A DNA stretch of 64,000 bases from Oceanobacillus rekensis (GCF_002153375.1 NZ_MTBQ01000002.1:188223-252222); one strand, 5' to 3'; counted from the first letter of the stretch, positions 26,839-36,250 are shown. Notes: a model not told the origin generated them from the letters alone. Program-made: numbers and translations.

Positions 26839-28029
26839 TTGAGCAAAACGAATCTTTGGACGAAGGACTTTATTATTATTTTTTTAACGAATTTTTTCAC
26901 ACATATTGTCTTTTACTTATTAATGTCAACCGTGGCATTGTATGTCGCAACAGAATATCAGACTGGTCAGGGATTAGCGGGCTTGGCTGTTGGGATTTTT
27001 GTCATTGCTGCCCTGTTAGCTCGATTTGCTGCCGGCATTTATATTGATCGGATTGGACGTAAAAAAGTGCTCATTATTTCATTACTTGCTTTTGTAATTA
27101 CGATGTTTCTTCATTTAGGGGCAAACAGTCTGGCATTTCTTATGTTACTTCGTTTCGCTCAAGGAGCAGCTTTTGGTTTCATTACAACCGCTGCAGGTGC
27201 CATTGCTGCTGAGCTTATTCCAGATGAGCGACGTGGGGAAGGAATCGGGTATTATTCAACAGCGATGAATGTAGCAATGGCGATCGGTCCTTTCCTCGGA
27301 ATCGTCATTAGTACATATGCAACATTTCAAATGATTGTCCTTGTTGGGGGTATAGTTGCGTTCATTGATTTGATTATTACTCTATTTATTAAAGTACCAA
27401 AAATTCAAATTTCGCCTGAGCAGCTAAAAGGAATGAAACGATTTAAGGTAAGCAATTTTATAGAACCAAAATCGGTTCCAATTTCAATTGGTATTTTTAC
27501 AGTTGCATTGGGGTATTCGAGCCTTTTATCTTTCTTGTCGACGTATGCCAAAGATATCCAAATGGAAAATGTCGCAAGTTTTTTCTTTGTTGTGTATGCT
27601 ATTGCTGTAATATTGTCCCGGCCATTTACTGGAAAATGGTTTGATCGGTATGGTGAGAATGCAGTGAATTATCCGCTGTTAATCTGTCTTGCTCTTGGAT
27701 TCTTATGTTTAAGTACCGCACCAAATGGCATACTTTTTCTTTTGGCTGCTGCATTAATTGGCATTGGTTTTGGGAATGTACAGTCCAACTATCAGGCAAT
27801 CGCTATCCAGCAAGCTCCGTCAAATCGCAAAGCATTGGCAACATCAACCTATTTCATCTTTCTTGATTTAGGTACGGGAAGCGGTCCATATTTATTGGGA
27901 ATCTTAGTAGGTTTTATGGGTTTTCGCTATTTATATGGAGCCATCGCTATTTGGATTGTTGTTTGTATGGGAATTTACTATGTTTTACATGGAAAAAAGG
28001 CAAATATCAAACAGAAGAGCGCTGCTTAA
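26839..28029 (+). CDS. MFS transporter, drug/sugar type
   Basis: A 396-residue, 12-helix major facilitator with the helix 2-3 loop GIYIDRIGRKKVL (the conserved D-R-x-G-R-R/K motif) and LIPDERRGEGIGYYS after helix 4. Substrate unknown. The start is TTG with AGAGGTG seven bases upstream. It lies between the two direct repeats of the damaged permease, so it may have been brought in or bracketed by the rearrangement. Confidence 0.88.
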   Translation: MSKTNLWTKDFIIIFLTNFFTHIVFYLLMSTVALYVATEYQTGQGLAGLAVGIFVIAALLARFAAGIYIDRIGRKKVLIISLLAFVITMFLHLGANSLAFLMLLRFAQGAAFGFITTAAGAIAAELIPDERRGEGIGYYSTAMNVAMAIGPFLGIVISTYATFQMIVLVGGIVAFIDLIITLFIKVPKIQISPEQLKGMKRFKVSNFIEPKSVPISIGIFTVALGYSSLLSFLSTYAKDIQMENVASFFFVVYAIAVILSRPFTGKWFDRYGENAVNYPLLICLALGFLCLSTAPNGILFLLAAALIGIGFGNVQSNYQAIAIQQAPSNRKALATSTYFIFLDLGTGSGPYLLGILVGFMGFRYLYGAIAIWIVVCMGIYYVLHGKKANIKQKSAA

Positions 28030-28089
28030 AATGCTTGGGGATTATTCAAGGCCAGTTAAAAGCTAAACTTAGAAGGGTACAGTCTTTTC

Positions 28090-28763
28090 CTAATACACAT
28101 ATCCCATATGTTCCGATATTTGATTTGAAGCTACTTTCATTTTTTCAATTATGGCATCTTTGTTTCCATCTGTTATTCGATTGGAATGTCCAATGACAGA
28201 TAATGAAGCAACAACTTCTGCCTCATGATTATGAATGGGGGTAGCAATGCTCGTATAGTTTCATAATAGGAAGATTTTAGTAAACAATAATCCTTTTCTC
28301 GTATCTCTGACAATAGGCTAACCAACTCATCTGGTTGGGTTACTGTGTATGGTGTATAGGCATATAATTCTTTTTGCAATACCTTTTTAATATAGTCATC
28401 ACTTTGGAAAGCTAGTATACAAAGTCCTTCACTTGTACAGTGGAGGGGATTAGTCCTTCCAATTTGTGTGACAAGTCTGTCTGGATGCCTGCTTTCTATT
28501 CGGAACAAGTATACGACTTTCTCATTTTCCATTAAACAGATATGTACTGATTCATCCAAGGTTTTAGAAAGGTCGCTAACGATTGGCAATGCCTCTTCGT
28601 ATAATTCATGATGACTAAAGATAGCGCCACCTAAACTGAGAATGGCAAGTCCTAATCGATAGTGATTTGTTTTTGGGTTTTTAGTTAAAAATCCTTCTCC
28701 CATCAAGGAGGATATATGGCGATGGGCACTTCCTTTTGGCAGATTTAATTGGTTCCTTATCTT
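28090..28763 (-). pseudogene. IclR-family regulator (KipR-like), N-terminally truncated and frameshifted
   Basis: Minus-strand sequence next to the pxp cluster encodes most of an IclR regulator. From 28763 downward it reads the HTH helix (NLPKGSAHRHISSLMGEGFL), then GLAILSLGG and the ligand domain. The DNA upstream of the HTH is cut off exactly where the right-hand permease repeat begins. Near 28258 a one-base shift breaks the frame; in the other frame the domain ends normally (TPIHNHEAEVVASLSVIGHS to HMGYVY and a stop at 28090). The pxp context makes a KipR-type regulator of 5-oxoproline use likely. Not functional as it stands. Confidence 0.8.
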
Positions 28764-29851
28764 ATTTGGAAGCGATTATGGGGCTTGGGCATCGATTTTT
28801 AAATACGAGCAGGAAGTTTTACTTTGGTATTATCTCTTTTACCCAAATTATTTCATACTTCCTATTGTTCGGCTCCATTCCGATGATGTATCAATTTGTA
28901 AACATGATTTTAAAAGATGAAAAAGGTGAAGCTTGGGAGCATTTCAAAGGAACTGCTGTACTTCGAGGCTTTGCACTTTCTGTTATGTGGGTAATCAGTA
29001 TCCCAAGCTTTGCGTTCGTGGTGGAAGTAATGGACGCAAACCTTGGAATCTCTATCGTACAAGGGATGATGGTAGCGATTTGTGGAATCTTTATCGCGCT
29101 TATCTTTTCTAAATTTGAAGAGAAAAAATATGGTGTAAATCTCACCACCGGTCTAACGTCAGAAATAGAGGACCTTCTCCGCCATACTACGAATAAAAGA
29201 GAAGTAAATCGGCATTCAATCGAATTTATTGTCTTATTTATATCGCTATTCGGTTCGATTTTTATATTAAATGCTTTTGTAGAAATGGAACTGCTTGTAT
29301 TGATTCCAATGGTTGTTATGATATGGATTATTGCCTACTATGTCTTTAAGCGTAGATTGAATAAACTGTATGAGACGGCAAAAACCTACATACAAAAGGA
29401 CATGGTTAGTCAGTCCTATCAGCTCTGTGTCATGCTTGGTGCCGGTATTCTTATTTTCGCATTGAGTCAGACCGGGTTTGCGAGCATCGTTGTAGACGGT
29501 GTATATTCCCTGCAGGAGATAATACCCTTTCTAAATGTTTTATACTTACTGCCATTCATGGTTATAATCCTAGGATTTTTCGGACTCGGTCCACTCACCG
29601 TAATGGTTCTCGTAGGTGGAATCCTGGAAACTATTTATCTTCCATATCCACCCGAACTTATTGTTCTCGCTGTCACCCTTGGCAGTTCCATTTCCATTCT
29701 ATTATCACCTGTTTTGATGCCAATTATTGTATTAAGCGGTACGAACGGATTGAGTGGATTTAAAAATGGAATGGTGTTTAATTGGAAGTTTGCGCTGGTT
29801 ATTTATGTAATGGTGATGGGTTATGTGCAGGGGAGGGTTTATTTTGGGTAG
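28763..29851 (+). pseudogene. Permease of unknown family, 5'-truncated (copy 2)
   Basis: Matches residues from about 108 to the end of the copy 1 permease, including the part copy 1 reads out of frame (GPLTVMVLVGGILETIYLP to a normal stop). The first three to four helices are missing. The open frame continues upstream to a TTG at 28736, but those nine codons are antisense IclR sequence and have no ribosome site. Most likely a dead gene fragment. Confidence 0.8.
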
Positions 29852-29857
29852 GGTATC
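28763..29857 (+). repeat. Direct repeat of about 1.09 kb, right copy
   Basis: Partner of 25431-26518. Its left edge replaces the 5' end of the IclR gene, which places the duplication after that gene was present. Confidence 0.9.
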
Positions 29858-30204
29858 ATGTACCTTCTTTCATAACTGTAATTCATAATTATCATTTATT
29901 TCAAAGTAGCCTTGGTAAACATCCTAATACTTTCGATTGTGGCGTCTATGGGTAGATGATTAACTAAGACAATAAGGAAGCATTAAATATTTTATTTATG
30001 GTTGCTATAAGTGTATTGAGGTTACATGTGATAATATGTTATTGCAACCGGGTATACCGAAAGAAGCAAGAGTTACGTTTAGCTAGCACGAGAAGTTAAC
30101 AGAATTAATTTAAACATATAGAATGTATCTTCTATGTATTTGATAGAAAGGTACACTATACATATTCATATATTTATATATTTGCTGCTGCTTTTAGTAT
30201 TTTA

Positions 30205-30480
30205 ACAATGTCATTTGTTATTAAATCTGTTATTTGTTTGAAATGCCAAATAACAAAGCAACAATTTCGGCCTCATGATTGTGAATGGGTATTGAGATGC
30301 TTTTATAGTTTTTATAATAGGAGAATTTTAATAGACAATAATCCTTTTAAAGTCTCTTGATAAAAATCTGGATAACCGTTAACATTTTGTTTAATAATTT
30401 TTAGTTAAGAACCCCACCACTACTTAGTACTCCCTTTTTGGCAGATTCAATTATTTCCTTTACTTCGGCTGCTAGTGTAG
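30205..30480 (-). pseudogene. Second, strongly decayed IclR regulator remnant
   Basis: Plus-strand bases near 30260-30350 (CCTCATGATTGTGAATGGG, TAATAGGAGAATTTTA, CAATAATCCTTTT) closely follow 28220-28300 of the first IclR pseudogene. At 30413-30480 the complement encodes AAEVKEIIESAKKGVLS, which aligns with the HTH of that gene. The middle of the domain is missing. It gives a glimpse of HTH sequence upstream of where the first pseudogene is cut. The stretch 29858-30204 before it shows nothing I recognise. Confidence 0.6.
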
Positions 30481-30488
30481 TAATTAAA

Positions 30489-30532
30489 AGACAGAAAGCC
30501 TTTAAACAATAAATGGCTTTCTGTCTTTTTTT
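30489..30532 (+). terminator. Terminator hairpin
   Basis: Stem AGACAGAAAGCC / GGCTTTCTGTCT followed by a run of T. Its form (AAAGCCTTTAAA in the loop side) resembles the terminator at 46730-46774 beside the truncated LysR gene. Confidence 0.75.
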
Positions 30533-30560
30533 ATATCTTAAATAATGAACTACATTTAAT

Positions 30561-30841
30561 ACAAATCGATTTGATTTGAGTCCGAAGAAATTATAGAGCT
30601 GTATAAGTTGCACTGGGCAATCGAACTGTTTTTTTAATGGATCAAACAGCATCTCAGAATCAAGAAGTTCTACTGTAAAAGCGAATGGGTCATTAAAAAT
30701 CAAGTGTTTACCGCACTGATTGTATTTTGCCTACTTGTACTGGTTCAAAACGAGACGAAAAGCAAGCAAAAAACATTACAAATTAGCCGCTATTTAAGAG
30801 CCTCTTCGTGGAAGCCATCCTATATCTGGCTTTTAAAATAG
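30561..30841 (+). pseudogene. IS4-family transposase, C-terminal fragment
   Basis: Reads TNRFDLSP, a frameshift, then EEIIELYKLHWAIELFF, a stop codon, and WIKQHLRIKKFYCKSEW, continuing to SRYLRASSWKPSYIWLLK and a stop. The W-x-I-E-L-F-F-x-W-I-K-Q-H-L block with its catalytic Glu is typical of IS4-type transposases. With one frameshift and one internal stop it is inactive. Confidence 0.75.
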
Positions 30842-30988
30842 AGGGGAAAGGTGTACCTAAACAAACAAATTGTCGTCACATAAGTCTAACTGTAATAAAT
30901 TCCCAAATGGATGGAGCCACTTTTATTGCGTATTTATTTTTTTGGCTCTAATAGAGGGAAACCGATAAATGGGATATTCTGAAATTAT

Positions 30989-31004
30989 TAATGCAACACT
31001 AGTG
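30989..31004 (+). repeat. TAATGCAACACTAGTG motif, copy 1
   Basis: A 16-base motif identical to 31439-31454 and partly inverted at 31641-31654. It ends the transposase fragment and may be an insertion-element end. Confidence 0.55.
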
Positions 31005-31250
31005 AAACCTTTTGAGTCGTACCAATTAACACCATTTTTCCGATAAAACATACGTGTCATCGGAAAGTTTAAAGTCGTAAATTTCCCGAGTGACTGCTTT
31101 TTTCCGTAACCTTGAAAGAAAAAAGCACCCATTATCTGTCATAAGGTCAAAGCGCTCATAAACCAGATAGCCGCGGTCAAAACACATACATGCATTCCTT
31201 AATTTTTTCGTATAGTAATCTAATTTCAATGTTTTGGATGTTTTCTTCAA
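31005..31250 (-). pseudogene. IS4-family transposase, central fragment on the opposite strand
   Basis: Encodes CFDRGYLVYERFDLMTDNG, then FFLSRLRKKAVTRE and, after a frameshift, MVLIGTTQK. The DRGY-x-x-Y-E-R-F-D block holds the second catalytic Asp of IS4 transposases. The fragment ends at the TAATGCAACACTAGTG motif (30989-31004). Since the C-terminal fragment lies on the other strand, either an inversion or two separate insertions occurred. Confidence 0.7.
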
Positions 31251-31436
31251 ACAATTGAAGATTTATTGGTAAAAACCATTACCCAAATGAAGTTTTGTTT
31301 GTAATCTTGTCCGTATGTTTGTCCTTTATTAGTGAGTTTGGACGGGTTACCACCTTACTTATCCATTATAAAAGACTTTTTCTTTGTGCAAAAATAAAAT
31401 TGTGAAGATTTTGTTATTTTTAATATTTAAATTAAA

Positions 31437-31654
31437 ATAATGCAACACTAGTGCTTAAATTTATAATCTTTTCACATCCAGCATACTTATAAAACTGATA
31501 AATGCATGAACATTATTCATCTTCAAATAATCTTCATAATAATACATCCGTGTTGTAACTTTAAATTTTATTCTTTTGTTACATATTCCTAATAACGCAT
31601 TTGTGTGTTAAAACTACATATTTTTCAAACAATTCAATTTTAGTGTTGCATTAT
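31437..31654. mobile_element. Small segment bounded by inverted ATAATGCAACACTA ends
   Basis: ATAATGCAACACTA at the left edge is repeated inverted at the right edge, enclosing about 190 AT-rich bases that include a decayed LysR 3' end. This could be a small non-autonomous element or two IS ends left by deletion. The 180 bases before it hold no gene I can name. Confidence 0.45.
31461..31560 (-). pseudogene. LysR regulator 3'-end remnant
   Basis: The plus strand (TTTATAATCTTTTCACATCC, AAAACTGATAAATGC, ATAATACATCC) matches the last 90 or so bases of the two LysR genes at 46783 and 56401 with many substitutions. It is a third, strongly decayed copy of that 3' end. Confidence 0.6.
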
Positions 31655-31701
31655 CGTAATATTTAAACTATAATTCAAAGTAAGAAAAAACAGAATATTC
31701 A

Positions 31702-31716
31702 TTCCGATATACGGAA
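31702..31716. promoter_or_regulatory. Palindromic operator candidate TTCCG-N5-CGGAA
   Basis: A perfect five-base inverted repeat with a five-base spacer, 218 bases upstream of the CoA-transferase operon. IclR-family regulators often bind such short palindromes; the island encodes one at 45702. The remaining leader to 31933 is AT-rich and must hold the promoter. Confidence 0.4.
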
Positions 31717-31933
31717 CGATAAAGGGATTAAATTCATAGGGGGGAATAAAAAAGGGGAATATTTTACAACATAACAATTATTTTGATGTTGTACCATTTG
31801 GTAAAAGCAAGTTTTTTACGTGATAACAAGGAATTTATACTATTTACGTATTACGAAATTGTAAACAGAAATAGTTGGAAGAGCGGGAGATTTATAAGGA
31901 ATATTCATTTAATAAGTAGGAGGAATTTGTAAA

Positions 31934-32620
31934 TTGGAAAAATTAATAAATACTTCTAAGGCTTTAGATTTAATTAATAATGGCGACACTCTTTTAGTTG
32001 GTGGATTTGGCTTATCTGGTACACCGCTTACCATGCTTGATGAAATAGCGAATTCAGAAAAGCATGATCTAACAGTTGTAAGTAACAATTTAGGTGAAAC
32101 AGGTAAGGGGTTGGGGAAGTTATTGCTTTCTGGAAACTTGAAAAAAGCAGTGGGGTCCTATTTTACAACAAACCGTGATGCGGTTCAGGCATGGTCAGAC
32201 GGTGAACTGCAAATTGAACTTATTCCACAGGGGACACTTGCTGAAGCCGTTCGATGTGGAGGAGCTGGAATTGGTGGGTTTTATACCAAAACAGCTGTTG
32301 GGACAAAACTAGCTGAAGGAAAGGAAGAAAAAGTAATAGATGGTAAAACGTATATTCTTGAGAAGGCAATAAAAGGGGATATTTCTCTTATTAAAGCATT
32401 GAAAGCGGATACAATCGGGAATCTCGTATACGATCATACTGCTCGTAACTTCAATGCAGTAATGGCAAGTGCCGGGAAAGTAGTCATTGCTGAAGTAGAT
32501 GAAATTGTTGAGGCTGGAGAACTTCATCCACTTGAGATTGTTACCCCTCATGCATATGTCGATTATATTGTTTTAAATAAGTATGTGAAAAAGGGAGGTG
32601 CATATGTTGAGTCAGTCTGA
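31934..32620 (+). CDS. scoA: 3-oxoacid CoA-transferase, subunit A
   Basis: Alpha subunit of a family I CoA-transferase, moving CoA from succinyl-CoA or acetyl-CoA onto a free acid. The Gly-rich loop LLVGGFGLSGTP lies near residue 20, followed by VVSNNLGETGKGLG and GGAGIGGFYTKTAVGT. The start is TTG with GGAGG ten bases upstream. First gene of a long operon with a TRAP importer and beta-oxidation enzymes, so it probably activates the imported acid. Acceptor unknown. Confidence 0.9.
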   Translation: MEKLINTSKALDLINNGDTLLVGGFGLSGTPLTMLDEIANSEKHDLTVVSNNLGETGKGLGKLLLSGNLKKAVGSYFTTNRDAVQAWSDGELQIELIPQGTLAEAVRCGGAGIGGFYTKTAVGTKLAEGKEEKVIDGKTYILEKAIKGDISLIKALKADTIGNLVYDHTARNFNAVMASAGKVVIAEVDEIVEAGELHPLEIVTPHAYVDYIVLNKYVKKGGAYVESV

Positions 32621-33257
32621 ACGCATTAAGATTGCAAAGCGAGTGGCAGAGGAGTTAAAAGAAGGACAAATAGTAAATCTTGGAGTAGGAATTCCAACTT
32701 TAATTCCTGATTATCTTGAGGGAAAGAAATTATTCTTGCAGTCAGAAAACGGTTTGCTTGGAATGGGTCCAACGCCTGATAAAGAAAATGTCAATATGGA
32801 CTTAATTAGTGCCAGTAAGAAACCGATCACGATGGACACAGGAGCCTCCTTATTTGATAGTTCAGATTCATTTGTTATGATTCGTGGCGGTCATGTCGAT
32901 GTTGCTATATTAGGCGCTTTACAGGTCGATCGATATGGTGAAATTGCTAATTGGGCAGTACCAGGAAAGACCATTCTAGGAGTAGGTGGCGCGATGGATC
33001 TAGTTGCTGGAGCTAAGCAAATTATTATAGCTTCAACACTATGTGCAAAGGATGGAAAATCAAAATTGGTTGAGAAATTACACTTTCCTAGTAGTGGTAA
33101 AAGAAGGGCAGATCTACTTATTACAGAACATGCAGTATTTAAATTTACCAATGAGGGTACAGAGCTTATTGAGATTTTATCGGATATAAGTATAGAGCAA
33201 TTAAGAGATATGATAGATGTTGAATTCAAATATAATGATATAAAAATTATAACGTAG
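32604..33257 (+). CDS. scoB: 3-oxoacid CoA-transferase, subunit B
   Basis: Beta subunit with NLGVGIPTLIPDYL and the catalytic-glutamate motif SENGLLGMG near residue 50, then ADLLITEHAVFKF. GGGAGG stands five bases before the ATG at 32604, and the reading overlaps scoA by 17 bases, so translation is probably coupled. The length of 217 residues is normal for separately encoded subunits. Confidence 0.92.
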   Translation: MLSQSERIKIAKRVAEELKEGQIVNLGVGIPTLIPDYLEGKKLFLQSENGLLGMGPTPDKENVNMDLISASKKPITMDTGASLFDSSDSFVMIRGGHVDVAILGALQVDRYGEIANWAVPGKTILGVGGAMDLVAGAKQIIIASTLCAKDGKSKLVEKLHFPSSGKRRADLLITEHAVFKFTNEGTELIEILSDISIEQLRDMIDVEFKYNDIKIIT

Positions 33258-33271
33258 ATGGAGGTAATTAA

Positions 33272-34264
33272 ATGAAGAAAATAAATGGATTGTTGGTAGG
33301 TTTTATTGCGCTAACTTTGGTATTAATTGGTTGCTCGTCTGATGAAGATGGGGAAAGTACTTCAGATGCAGAAAGTGGAGTGCCGGCAGAAATAACATTT
33401 GGTTCTGCGACAGTCGGTGGTTTTTGGTATACATTATCTGGCGCTATGGCAGACGTGATGACAGATGTTTTTCCAGATTCATCTACAACCATTGTTGAAG
33501 GTGGATCAGTTTCTAACCTACTTGGACTTGGTCAGGGAGCCTATCATGTTGGATTTAGTAATGGACAAACGGTTCCTGAAGCATTAAATGGTATTGCAGC
33601 TTTTGATGAGCCAATAGAAAATGTGAGCACAGTTGCAACGCTTTATCCAAATGTATTTCATATCGTTGTACGTGCTGATTCTGACATTTATACGGTTGAA
33701 GATTTGAAAGGAAAGACGGTAAGTCCTGGAATTAAAGGATATAGTGGTGAGCTTGCTTTCATGGATATATTAGAACTTTCTGGAATGTCTTATGATGATT
33801 TAGGTGGAGTGGAATATATCGGAACTTCCGATGGAGCAGATTTATTACGGGACGGCCATATAGATGCAATAACAGGCATGCTTTCAGCGCCAGTTTCGAC
33901 CTTTCAAGAATTAGATACAACACTTGGTATTCGTTTAATCCCACTGGATGATGAAATTATCACGGCTTTAAATGAAAAAAATGAAGGATACCTTGATTAT
34001 ACGATTGAAGCGGGAAGCTATCCGAATCAAAAGGAAAATGTGGGAACTGTTGCTGGTTATACCGTATTACTGGTTAATGATGATTTGATGAGTGAGGAAG
34101 CAGTTTACGATTTAACAAAAATGTTATTTGAGAATCGCGATACTTGGGAAACTATTTCCACTATTATGAGTGATTTTAATCCGGAATATTCGGTAGAAAA
34201 TAATGTTGGTAATTTGCATCCAGGTGCGGAAAGATATTACAAAGAAGTTGGGGCCCTGAAGTAG
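33272..34264 (+). CDS. TAXI-type TRAP transporter solute-binding lipoprotein
   Basis: Binding protein that delivers a substrate to the TRAP permease encoded next. The N-terminus is a lipoprotein signal (LVLIGCSS, Cys about 21), then acidic residues, then the TAXI-family core: FGSATVGGFWYTLSGAMADV, GGSVSNLLGLGQGAYHVGFS and YPNVFHIVVRADSDI. TAXI systems carry organic acids such as glutamate or aromatic acids in the few cases known. GGAGG precedes the ATG. Confidence 0.9.
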   Translation: MKKINGLLVGFIALTLVLIGCSSDEDGESTSDAESGVPAEITFGSATVGGFWYTLSGAMADVMTDVFPDSSTTIVEGGSVSNLLGLGQGAYHVGFSNGQTVPEALNGIAAFDEPIENVSTVATLYPNVFHIVVRADSDIYTVEDLKGKTVSPGIKGYSGELAFMDILELSGMSYDDLGGVEYIGTSDGADLLRDGHIDAITGMLSAPVSTFQELDTTLGIRLIPLDDEIITALNEKNEGYLDYTIEAGSYPNQKENVGTVAGYTVLLVNDDLMSEEAVYDLTKMLFENRDTWETISTIMSDFNPEYSVENNVGNLHPGAERYYKEVGALK

Positions 34265-34294
34265 GCAAATAGATGGACTAAGGAGAGTGAAAAA

Positions 34295-36250
34295 ATGAGT
34301 GAGAAGGAATTAAAAGAGAAAACTGATGGTGTCCCTAACTCGAAGGTACGTACTTTAAAGGGCGTGTTTAGTACCATTATTTCAGTTGTTGCAATTGGAA
34401 TGTCAATCTTTCACCTATACACAGCATTTTTTGGTGTGTTTGAGTCAATTTTGCAACGATCTGCACACATTGGATTTGCTTTGATTCTTATATTTGCCAT
34501 CTATAAACCTAGTAAAAAAGCTTCATCAGGTGAAAGTATTCCTTGGTATGATTGGTTATTGATCATATTAACTATAGTATCCTACTCCTACTTTGTCTTT
34601 AACGCACAAGAGATTCAGTCTCGTATGAGTTACATTGAAACGTTGACAGGCTTCGAGATTGCGCTTGGGATAATAGCTGGTTTGGTCCTGATTGAAGCAA
34701 CTAGACGAGTGATTGGAAATACGCTTGTTATTCTTTCGTTATTATTCTTAGCCTATGGTTTTTGGGGACACTTGTTACCAGGTGCGTTATCTCATCGTGA
34801 ATTTACAACGATGTGGATTATTGACCACTTATACTACACAGTGACAGGTGTGTTCAGTACACCACTTGGCGTATCAGCAACGTTTATTTTCTTATTTATT
34901 CTATTTGGGAAATTCTTAGAAGTATCTGGTGCGGGTAAGTTCTTTATTGATCTATCTGTTGCTGGAATGGGGAAATATCGTGGTGGTCCTGCAAAGACAG
35001 CAATTGTCGCTAGTTCTATACTAGGAACGATTTCTGGAAGTGCGGTTGCGAACACAGTAACAACTGGAGCGTTTACCATTCCATTAATGAAGAAAACGGG
35101 GTATAAGAAGGATTTCGCTGGAGCCGTTGAGTCAGTGGCATCCACTGGTGGGCAAATTATGCCACCAATCATGGGAGCATCAGCGTTTATTATCGCTGCC
35201 TATTTAGGTGTTCCTTATATGGATATTGCTATTGCAGCCATTATTCCAGCTCTTCTTTACTATTTATGCTTATATGTTCAAGTTGACTTACGTGCGAAAC
35301 GGATTGGACTTGTAGGTTTAAACAAGGAGGATTTACCTAGTACTTGGGGAGTGCTCAAAAAGGGGTTTATGTTTTTTATTCCTCTTCTTCTAATTGTTGC
35401 TTTGTTAATAGCTGGTAGTTCTCCAATGAAGGCAGGATTATATGCAATTATTGCAACGATACTAGTTGCTGCAATTAGTAAAGCTAGCAGACTTTCATTT
35501 AAAACAATTATTAAAGCGCTAGATTTAGGCGCTAAGGCATCGCTTGAAACCGCAGTTGCCTGTGCCGCAGCTGGGTTGATCATCGGGATGATTGGTTTAA
35601 CTGGTATTGGCTTGAAATTCAGTGGTATCATCATTGACCTATCGGGCGGGATCTTAATTTTTACCCTTATTTTCACGATGATTACAAGTATTATTTTAGG
35701 AATGGGACTTCCAACAGTCGCTGCATATCTTGTACAAGTACCATTGACAATACCCGCTTTAATCGAATTAGGGGTAACACCATTAGCTGCGCATATGTTC
35801 GTATTCTATTTCTCTGCACTATCAGCAATCACTCCACCGGTTGCATTGGCTGCATTTGCAGCGGCTGGAATAGCGGGTTCCGATCCTATGAAGACTGGAT
35901 TTAATGCAGTAAGACTAGGGCTTGCAGCGTTTATTGTTCCTTATTTATTCGTTTATGGGGAAGAGCTTTTATTAGTTGGTTCGGCACCAGCAATTATTTT
36001 ATCAGTCATCACTGCAATCACTGGGATTGTCGGTATTGCCTGTGCAGTAGAGGGGTGGTTGTTACGTCACGCGTTTTGGTATGAGAGGATAATCTTATTT
36101 ATTGGTTCTCTATTAATGGTCATTCCTGGAATATATACAGATATTGCTGGAGCGATTATTATGGTGTTCATTTATCTATTACAACGAAATTTCCGAAAAG
36201 ATTTATTGGTGCTAGACACATATGGTGAAGATGCGAAGGAGATGTATTAA
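34295..36250 (+). CDS. TRAP transporter fused permease (4TM/12TM)
   Basis: A 651-residue fusion of the small DctQ-type and large DctM-type permease parts, the usual partner of TAXI binding proteins. The DctQ part covers about residues 20-160; the DctM part holds ASSILGTISGSAVANTVTTG, GGQIMPPIMGASAFI, LGMGLPTVAAYL and FYFSALSAITPPVALAAFAA. Uptake is driven by a sodium or proton gradient. Its stop codon overlaps the next start (TAATG), so the transporter and the first enzyme are co-translated. Confidence 0.93.
   Translation: MSEKELKEKTDGVPNSKVRTLKGVFSTIISVVAIGMSIFHLYTAFFGVFESILQRSAHIGFALILIFAIYKPSKKASSGESIPWYDWLLIILTIVSYSYFVFNAQEIQSRMSYIETLTGFEIALGIIAGLVLIEATRRVIGNTLVILSLLFLAYGFWGHLLPGALSHREFTTMWIIDHLYYTVTGVFSTPLGVSATFIFLFILFGKFLEVSGAGKFFIDLSVAGMGKYRGGPAKTAIVASSILGTISGSAVANTVTTGAFTIPLMKKTGYKKDFAGAVESVASTGGQIMPPIMGASAFIIAAYLGVPYMDIAIAAIIPALLYYLCLYVQVDLRAKRIGLVGLNKEDLPSTWGVLKKGFMFFIPLLLIVALLIAGSSPMKAGLYAIIATILVAAISKASRLSFKTIIKALDLGAKASLETAVACAAAGLIIGMIGLTGIGLKFSGIIIDLSGGILIFTLIFTMITSIILGMGLPTVAAYLVQVPLTIPALIELGVTPLAAHMFVFYFSALSAITPPVALAAFAAAGIAGSDPMKTGFNAVRLGLAAFIVPYLFVYGEELLLVGSAPAIILSVITAITGIVGIACAVEGWLLRHAFWYERIILFIGSLLMVIPGIYTDIAGAIIMVFIYLLQRNFRKDLLVLDTYGEDAKEMY

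Noticed and set aside
28736-29851. Intact-looking 371-residue membrane protein
   Set aside because: The first codons are antisense IclR sequence and the true N-terminal helices are missing, so it was called a truncated copy instead of a gene.
30401-30703. Minus-strand reading frame of 100 codons
   Set aside because: It crosses an IclR remnant, a terminator and the antisense of a transposase fragment, so it is a chance frame.
31801-31830. Possible sigma-54 promoter before the CoA-transferase operon
   Set aside because: TTGGTAAAAGCAAG looks similar but GG and GC are not ten bases apart.
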